From the NCBI GenBank assembly GCA_963667855.2, contig CAXXKI010000020.1:137913-201912 (forward strand): a stretch of 64,000 bases of DNA. The letters run 5' to 3'. This stretch comes from G963667855 sp963667855 (GTDB taxonomy: Bacteria > Planctomycetota > Phycisphaerae > UBA1845). The notes under the pieces are model-generated. The model was not told where the DNA came from, searched no databases, and was given only the letters and a program-made list of their open reading frames with translations. Position 1 is the stretch's first letter. Every line of letters begins with the position of its first letter. Shown piece by piece: positions 58,708 to 64,000 of this stretch. The translations under genes were made by a program, and so were the position numbers.

Positions 58708-59940
58708 TTAAGCCAGGACTTCGGCTACTTTATTCATTGCGTCTTCCAGATCCGCCTCGTCAATCATCAGCGGCGGAGCTACACGCATTACGTTACTGAC
58801 GGTGTCTTTGCAGAGTATGCCCATTTGCATGAGTTGCTTGCAATATGGTTTTGCCGCACCGGCTTCCGGGGTCATCTCGATACCGATGAGCAAGCCCTTG
58901 CCGCGGACTTCCTTGATCTTGGAGCAGTTTTTCGCTCGCAGTTTCTCGCGGAAATCGTTACCCAGTCGTTCGGACCGTTCAAAGAGTCCCTCTTCGACCA
59001 GGACTTTCATGGCCTCGCGGGCAACGGCACAACCGAGCGGGTTGCCGCCAAAGGTGCTGCCGTGGTCGCCGGGATTGAAAACACCCAAGGCTTCTTTGGA
59101 GCCGACGACTGCTGACACGGGCATGACACCGCCGCCCAGGGCTTTACCCAGGATGACCAGGTCAGGCTTGACATTGTCATGGTCGATGCAGAATCGCTTT
59201 CCGGTACGCCCCAGGCCTGTCTGGATTTCGTCGGCGATCATCAGGATATTGTGCCTGGTGCAGATTTCTCTGACCTTGCTGATATATCCATCCGGGGGAA
59301 CGACCACGCCGCCTTCGCCCTGAATCGGCTCGAAGAGGAAGGCGACGGTGTTTTCCGTTATCGCCGCTTCCAGTGATTCGGCACACCCATACTTCACCAG
59401 CGGGAAACCAGGAGTGAAGGGACCGAAGCCGTCCTTGGTCTGCTCTTCATCGCTGAAGCTGATGATGGTAGTGGTGCGGCCATGGAAGTTACCGGTGCAG
59501 CAGAGGATCTGGGCCTTGTTGGGCTCAACACCCTTGACCTTGTAACCCCACTTGCGCGCGGTTTTGATAGCCGTCTCCACCGCTTCCGCTCCGGTGTTCA
59601 TGGGTAAAACCATATCCAACCCGCAGAACTCGGTTATTTCCTTACAGAACGGACCGAACTGATCGTTCTGAAAAGCGCGGGAAGTGAGCGTGAGCTTCTT
59701 CGCCTGCTCGATAAAGGCGTTGAGGATACGCGGGTGCGAATGGCCGAAGTTAAGCGCGGAATAAGCGCTAAGGCAATCAAGATATTTCTTGCCGTCGGCA
59801 TCCCATACCCAGGCTCCTTCGCCTCGGGAAATCACTACCGGCAGGGGGGCGTAGTTATTGGCGCTGTATGTGGCCACCATGTCCATGTGCTGGTCACTGT
59901 TCATCAGGCAACCACAATGCTCTGTGCTGCAATTATCCAT
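58708..59940 (-). CDS. rocD: ornithine aminotransferase
   Basis: A 410-residue PLP-dependent class III aminotransferase. It begins YSANNYAPLPVVISRGEGAW, the RocD-type opening, then VLPMNTGAEAVETAIKTARK, the FHGRTTTIIS segment, EPIQGEGGVVVPPDGYI, the PLP-binding aspartate in IADEIQTGLGRTG and the Schiff-base lysine in LVILGKALGGG. RocD moves the delta-amino group of ornithine to 2-oxoglutarate, giving glutamate semialdehyde that can feed proline synthesis (proBA elsewhere in the window). N-acetylornithine aminotransferase (ArgD) is the alternative, but the N-terminus fits RocD better. AGAGGA precedes the ATG. Confidence 0.9.
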   Translation of the reverse strand: MDNCSTEHCGCLMNSDQHMDMVATYSANNYAPLPVVISRGEGAWVWDADGKKYLDCLSAYSALNFGHSHPRILNAFIEQAKKLTLTSRAFQNDQFGPFCKEITEFCGLDMVLPMNTGAEAVETAIKTARKWGYKVKGVEPNKAQILCCTGNFHGRTTTIISFSDEEQTKDGFGPFTPGFPLVKYGCAESLEAAITENTVAFLFEPIQGEGGVVVPPDGYISKVREICTRHNILMIADEIQTGLGRTGKRFCIDHDNVKPDLVILGKALGGGVMPVSAVVGSKEALGVFNPGDHGSTFGGNPLGCAVAREAMKVLVEEGLFERSERLGNDFREKLRAKNCSKIKEVRGKGLLIGIEMTPEAGAAKPYCKQLMQMGILCKDTVSNVMRVAPPLMIDEADLEDAMNKVAEVLA

Positions 59941-59964
59941 CTCTATTCCTCTATCACTTTCGAG

Positions 59965-61288
59965 TTAAATAACCCGCTCGATGGCGGCGGGTAACACTGA
60001 TTTATCTTCTTCGTCCAGGTTATAGAACACCCGCGTCGACGGCTGCGGGATATCGATCAACGAACCGAGGTCGATTGGGGTTCCCACTAGCACCACGTCG
60101 CACGGCACCTTCTTGATTGTTTCAGCCAGTTCCGCCATCTGCGCCTGGCCATACCCCATGGCCGGAAGGATGTCGGTCAGGTGATTATACTTCTCGAAGG
60201 TAGTTTTGATAGAGCCCTGGGCGTACGGTCTGGGATCGACGATCTCGGCCGCTCCGAACTTGCTGGCGGCGACGTGACCGGCTCCGAACTTCATCTCGCC
60301 GTGGGTCAGGGTCGGGGCCGTCTTCGACTACCAGAACCTTCTTGCCCTTGATAAGGTCGGGATTCTCGACGGTTACCGGCGAATCGGCCTTCAGGACCTT
60401 GGCGGTGCTGTTATATTTCTTAATGTTCTCGACCACGGTGGCGATGTCGTCGGCCGAGGCTGTGTCACACTTGTTGATGATGACCATGTCGGCCAGGCGG
60501 AGGTTGGTCTCGCCGGGATAGTAGGTGCACTCGTGACCCGCGCGGTGGGGGTCGGTGACCACGATGTACAGGTCGGGCTTAATGAACGAGGTGTCGTTGT
60601 TGCCGCCGTCCCAGAGGATGACGTCTGCGTCTTTCTCCGCTTCGCGAAGGATGGTTTCGTAATCGACACCGGCAAAAAGCAGGTTACCGGCTTTGATGTG
60701 CGGTTCGTATTCTTCGCGTTCTTCGATGGTGCATTCGTGCTTATCCATATCCTCCAGGGTTTCATACCGCTGGCAGATCTGCTTGGTTAAATCGCCATAA
60801 GGCATGGGGTGGCGAAGGACGGCAACTTTCTTGCCCTTCTCGCGGAGGATTTCGCTGACCCGGCGGGAGGTTTGAGATTTACCGCATCCGGTACGAATGG
60901 CGCAGACAGCGATGACCGGCTTGGTACTTTTGATCATGGTGTCGTGCGGGCTGAGCAACTGGAAATGGGCACCGGCGGCGTTGACCCGTGCGGCCTGCAT
61001 CATCACGTAGTTGTAGGGCAGGTCGGAGTAAGCCAGGGTGACTAGTTTGACGTTGTGCTTTTTAATCAGGTCTTCCAGTTCGTTCTCATCGTGGATGGGA
61101 ATACCATTGGGATATTTATCACCGCTGAGGACCGGCGGGTAAACGCGGCCGTCAATATCGGGAATCTGGGTGGCGGTCATGGCCACAACATTTACATTAT
61201 CACAGTTTTTCCAATAGACGTTGAAGTCATGGAAATCTCGACCGGCGGCGCCCATAATGATCATGTTTACGGGGGAATTCGTAGGCAT
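59965..61288 (-). pseudogene. cyclic 2,3-diphosphoglycerate synthetase-like GTPase, frameshifted
   Basis: A COG2403-type protein split between two frames. The first (61288 to about 60320) has an N-terminal Rossmann part (MIIMGAAGRDFHDFNVYW), VAMTATQIPDIDGRVYPP, and the P-loop region VCAIRTGCGKSQTSRRV with NKCD later. At GGCCCCGACC (60314-60319, plus-strand GGGG) the frame fails. Removing one C restores VEDGPTLTHGEMKFGAGHVA and the C-terminal domain AASKFGAAEIVDPRPYAQGS. The total of 1324 bases is one more than a multiple of three, giving 440 residues when corrected. GGAG lies eight bases before the ATG. It is upstream of rocD and argF, so a role linked to ornithine or phosphate metabolism is possible. 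Sequencing error is as likely as true decay. Confidence 0.8.
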
Positions 61289-61383
61289 AGTTGTTCTCCA
61301 CACGGAATTCTTAGTAAAAACTCAATTGTACAAAAAAAACTAACGAAGGCGCAGCGCAAGCTGTGCCGGGGGGTTGGCGTGCG

Positions 61384-61440
61384 TTAGGACATTTGCGCCC
61401 CACGCAGGATGTTGTCTTCAATTGTTTTAACCAAAGCCAT
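61384..61440 (-). CDS. possible 18-residue leader peptide
   Basis: ATG at 61440 with GGAGTG six bases upstream opens MALVKTIEDNILRGAQMS and stops at 61384, 95 bases before the GTPase gene. The spacing of ribosome site and start is good, and the product could be a leader peptide for the GTPase-rocD-argF transcript. It could equally be the 5' remnant of a lost gene. No clear alternating hairpins are seen. Confidence 0.3.
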   Translation of the reverse strand: MALVKTIEDNILRGAQMS

Positions 61441-61704
61441 TGAAACACTCCTGCTTATCACACTTGTTCTACTATTACGAGGAATTCACATATCTTTCAA
61501 CCCCTCTCAATGCACGCTCCTGGTTCAGGTTCAGGTGTAATTGATGGCAATCGACTATCTGTTAAAAGTGCGCAGGACGAGCGAAAAAGTGAAAATCCCG
61601 GTTTAAATTCGATAGGACCCTATTCTCGAATGGAAAGAGCGATCATGGTCAGGTCGTCGGCGGGCCAATCTCGCCGTTTGGACGTTCGTAACAGTTCGTT
61701 AATT

Positions 61705-62553
61705 TCATCGAAAGATTTTTTTCAGCTGGTTATCGCCAAGCCTGGCGAACCAGGAAGTTTCTACGATGCTGTCGATCTGAGAATGGCTGAAACGTTCCAG
61801 CAGGAGTGCTTCCAATCCGTCGGTATAGAACAGGATACTGTCACCCGGTTCCATATAGACGGTCATGGATTCGAAACTCGATTCTTCCAGAGCTCCGATG
61901 ATCGGACCTTCACTTCTAAGTTGCTTGGCCGGTTCGTTTTTACGGATCAGGATCGGGTAGCACATGCCGCCGCGAGCGAAAGTCAGGGTGCGGGCGGGTT
62001 CGTAATATACTGCGTGCAAACCAGTTACGTACTGACATTGTTTCAAGTTGGTCTCGAGCAACTCGCGGTTGACCTTGTATAGAACCTCGGTTGGATCGAG
62101 GATTCTGTAGGAATCTCCGCTGATCTCCTTGCCGGCAAACGACCGTTTCAGGAAGACGGATAGAAGGGCCGCGGGCATGCCGTGTCCGGAGGCGTCGGCC
62201 AGGCTGATGCCCAGGTGGGTTTCATCCAGCCGGGTTATGTCGTAGATATCGCCACTGACGCAGTCGATGGGCTTATAAAGAGTGTGGAAGTCAATATTCT
62301 GGAAATCGGTTGAACCGGGCAGGAGGTCGCGCTGCACCTGGCTGGCCAGGCGGATCTGTTCATCCAGGTATTGGTAGTTCTCCGATAACTGCTCCTGCTG
62401 TTCTTTTAGATCGTGTATTTCGTTTTGCAGTTTGCTGACGAGAGCCAGGAGTGCCAGGACGTCGGCCTTGTGATCGGTCGTTGGTTGTTTGTCGAGTTTG
62501 GTGAAGTCTGGTGTTGAGGGAACAACGATCGGTTGCTTAAGAGTCGGTACCAC
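61705..62553 (-). CDS. SpoIIE/PP2C-type phosphatase with coiled coil, frameshifted near its end
   Basis: A protein phosphatase of the RsbU/SpoIIE kind. A GTG start has GAGGGG about eight bases upstream. Residues 30-75 form a coiled coil (LVSKLQNEIHDLKEQQEQLS), then ASQVQRDLLPG, VSGDIYDITRLDETHLGISL, ADASGHGMPAALLS and GDSILFYTDGLEALLL, which hold the metal-binding aspartates. The frame stops after GDNQLKKIFR. In a neighbouring frame, after the seven-A run at 61716-61722, the expected ending appears: KKSFDEINELLRTSKRRDWP then ADDLTMIALSIRE, with stop at 61620. Removing one A gives a 310-residue protein with the conserved DDLT. Confidence 0.85.
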   Translation of the reverse strand: MVPTLKQPIVVPSTPDFTKLDKQPTTDHKADVLALLALVSKLQNEIHDLKEQQEQLSENYQYLDEQIRLASQVQRDLLPGSTDFQNIDFHTLYKPIDCVSGDIYDITRLDETHLGISLADASGHGMPAALLSVFLKRSFAGKEISGDSYRILDPTEVLYKVNRELLETNLKQCQYVTGLHAVYYEPARTLTFARGGMCYPILIRKNEPAKQLRSEGPIIGALEESSFESMTVYMEPGDSILFYTDGLEALLLERFSHSQIDSIVETSWFARLGDNQLKKIFR

Positions 62554-62733
62554 GTGCTATCCCCTCAGGGGTTATTGAGTTTCTTAAAGTAGTCTGAAAA
62601 AACCGCCAGAATAGCGGTCAAACCGATACTTATTTTTCGGCGGCGAATCAAACTCTCTTTAGAGGAGTTGCAATTCAATTTCAGGTGACGTGTTTTGATG
62701 ATTGGGGTTGAACATTGTTTTAAATTCGGACGC

Positions 62734-64000
62734 TCATTTTGTGCTTAGTTCAATCGCCTGATTCCAGTTGTCCGGGGGAGGTGAATTTTGCAGGCGATTG
62801 ATTTCGGCCATGTATAACAGAGCGGCCTGATCATCGGAGCGAGTTTCGAGGCAGGTTTGGAACTGCCGGCGGGCACTGTCCCACAGCCGAGCCTGGAATG
62901 AATGTATTGCTTTGGAAAACAGTTCTGCGTATTGGAGCGTGTCATCGGACACTTCGCCGGAGTGGCCTAAAAGTTCGTGGACCGGAACCGCTTGGGCTTT
63001 CCCCTTGACCTGCAGTGATCCGAGGTGGCGGTATTCGAACCCTTCGCCGGCTTCATCTCGGCAATATTCGGTAACCATCACCTGTGTTCCGAATGGTTTG
63101 TTGGCCGATTCGAGCCGGGCGGCCAGGTTAACCGTGTCGCCTATGCAGGTGTAGTCGGTCTGCTGGTCGCTGCCGAAGTAGCCGACGAAGACTGGTCCGG
63201 TATGCAGTCCTATTCTCATCCACAGGTTTTTCATCTCATCTTCGCAGACGCCGGAGTATTCATTTTTGAGTTGTTCCAGCCGGCGGATGGTTTCGATAGC
63301 GGCCTGGCACCCGACTCTGGCGTGTTGCTGCACCGGGAGGATCGGAGCGTTGAAGAAGGCGAAGATGCCATCGCCCATGAACTTGTTGAATGCCTTGAAG
63401 CGAACCAGTTCCTCTCCCATCGCCCCGAGGTAGGTGTTGAGAATGGTCTTGGTCTGTTCCGCCCCCAGTCTTTCGCTGATGGTCGTGAATCCCTGGAGGT
63501 CGCTGAAGTAGCAGGTTACGTCGGCCGGTTTTGGGGGAAGGTCCAGGTCTTCCAGCTGTTCGGCGATGATGGCTGCGATTGCGGGGGAGGTGTTACGGGA
63601 TAGTTCGCGGACGACGGAGCGTCGGTGTCTTTGTTCGGTCAGTTGGCGGTAGAGGGTTATAAGGGCCCAGGCGACGAACCCACCGGTTATGGCGGTTAAG
63701 CTTGAGAGGTAGTAACTCGATACCCACATGGAGAGCATGGAGATTGCCATTGCGGAGGTGACTACCAGTACCATTGATACGAGCGATACCCACGGTCCGC
63801 GGGATTTAGTGACCAGGGTTATGATCAAGCCGGATAAGAGGATCAAAAGGGTGTTGATTGTTTTTGAAGCCCGGACGGGGATGCGGTTATTCAGCAGGGT
63901 GTTGACCAGGTTGGCATGAGCCATCACTCCGGGCATATCCTCGAAGACGGGGGTGTTGACCATGTCGGCCTGTGCTGCCGCTGTGTAGCCTACGAAGCAG
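62734..64000 (-). CDS. CHASE2-domain adenylate cyclase (5' part outside window)
   Basis: The C-terminal 422 codons of a class III nucleotide cyclase; the frame is open to the right edge. The first visible residues, FVGYTAAAQADMVNTPVFED then MPGVMAHANLVNTLLNN, are the end of a CHASE2 sensor domain. Three hydrophobic helices follow (INTLLILLSGLIITLVT; WVSLVSMVLVVTSAMAISML; YLSSLTAITGGFVAWALITL), then the cyclase domain: VTCYFSDLQGFTTISERLG with the metal-binding Asp, KFMGDGIFAFFNAP and TCIGDTVNLAARLESANKP. A short TPR-like tail ends the protein. It probably makes cAMP in response to an extracytoplasmic signal. The SpoIIE phosphatase lies 180 bases downstream. Confidence 0.88.
   Translation of the reverse strand, partial: CFVGYTAAAQADMVNTPVFEDMPGVMAHANLVNTLLNNRIPVRASKTINTLLILLSGLIITLVTKSRGPWVSLVSMVLVVTSAMAISMLSMWVSSYYLSSLTAITGGFVAWALITLYRQLTEQRHRRSVVRELSRNTSPAIAAIIAEQLEDLDLPPKPADVTCYFSDLQGFTTISERLGAEQTKTILNTYLGAMGEELVRFKAFNKFMGDGIFAFFNAPILPVQQHARVGCQAAIETIRRLEQLKNEYSGVCEDEMKNLWMRIGLHTGPVFVGYFGSDQQTDYTCIGDTVNLAARLESANKPFGTQVMVTEYCRDEAGEGFEYRHLGSLQVKGKAQAVPVHELLGHSGEVSDDTLQYAELFSKAIHSFQARLWDSARRQFQTCLETRSDDQAALLYMAEINRLQNSPPPDNWNQAIELSTK

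Noticed and set aside
61716..61722. Programmed frameshift at the A7 run
   Set aside because: No downstream pseudoknot or internal Shine-Dalgarno is evident, and other indels in the window favour sequencing error; kept only as a possibility in the findings.

Overview
The window is a 64 kb piece of a bacterial chromosome, roughly half G+C, that most resembles the Planctomycetota, probably a Phycisphaerae-like lineage. This is inference from content: two PEP-CTERM proteins, secreted proteins with EF-hand/dockerin-like DxDxDGDVDLxDF modules, tandem DCNxNxxPDECDI repeats, small zinc-ribbon membrane proteins and one H-x(9-10)-DG prepilin-like protein. LptF/LptG and an HldE-like enzyme point to an LPS-bearing outer membrane. 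No phage, plasmid, complete insertion sequence, rRNA operon or CRISPR array is visible.

Layout. 1-3.3 kb: PIG-L deacetylase (cut by the edge), GH130-type glycosidase/phosphorylase, methyltransferase and a DUF547 lipoprotein. 3.4-7 kb: DUF1015, a divergent QueC-like PP-loop protein, a PilT-like ATPase and a tRNA with CAU anticodon. 7.5-10.3 kb: a secreted beta-helix protein and a PEP-CTERM formylglycine-enzyme-like protein, convergent. 11-13.6 kb: cold-shock protein, small hypothetical, EF-P, methyltransferase. 13.6-19.9 kb is accessory-looking: RhuM-like protein, an AAA/DUF4143 ATPase with two frameshifts, small membrane proteins and an HD-domain protein. 19.9-22.6 kb: operon of VTC-type polyphosphate polymerase, DUF4956 protein and HlyD-like adaptor. 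23.2-29.1 kb: secreted coiled-coil protein, a 987-residue receiver plus PEP-synthase-like ATP-grasp protein, and an MsrB-MsrA fusion.

29.2-45.8 kb is mostly core metabolism and envelope: proB-proA, fbp, HldE-like, lptF-lptG, TPR protein, tdk, aroB, folC, methyltransferase, mnmE, trpD. 46-57 kb is surface and signalling: a sulfatase-superfamily lipoprotein, a response regulator/histidine kinase pair, a Cthe_2159-like secreted protein, a long Cys-rich secreted protein split by a frameshift, and a PEP-CTERM protein. 57.7-64 kb: argF, rocD, a frameshifted cyclic-2,3-diphosphoglycerate-synthetase-like GTPase, a SpoIIE phosphatase and a CHASE2-adenylate cyclase cut by the right edge.

At least five frameshifts are visible in otherwise conserved genes. 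Three lie in or beside short homopolymers, so either the assembly has indel errors or these genes are decaying. Several intergenic gaps carry short palindromes of two related kinds, resembling REP elements. Coordinates use the start codon best supported by Shine-Dalgarno spacing or family alignment, so several genes are shorter than the longest open frame.
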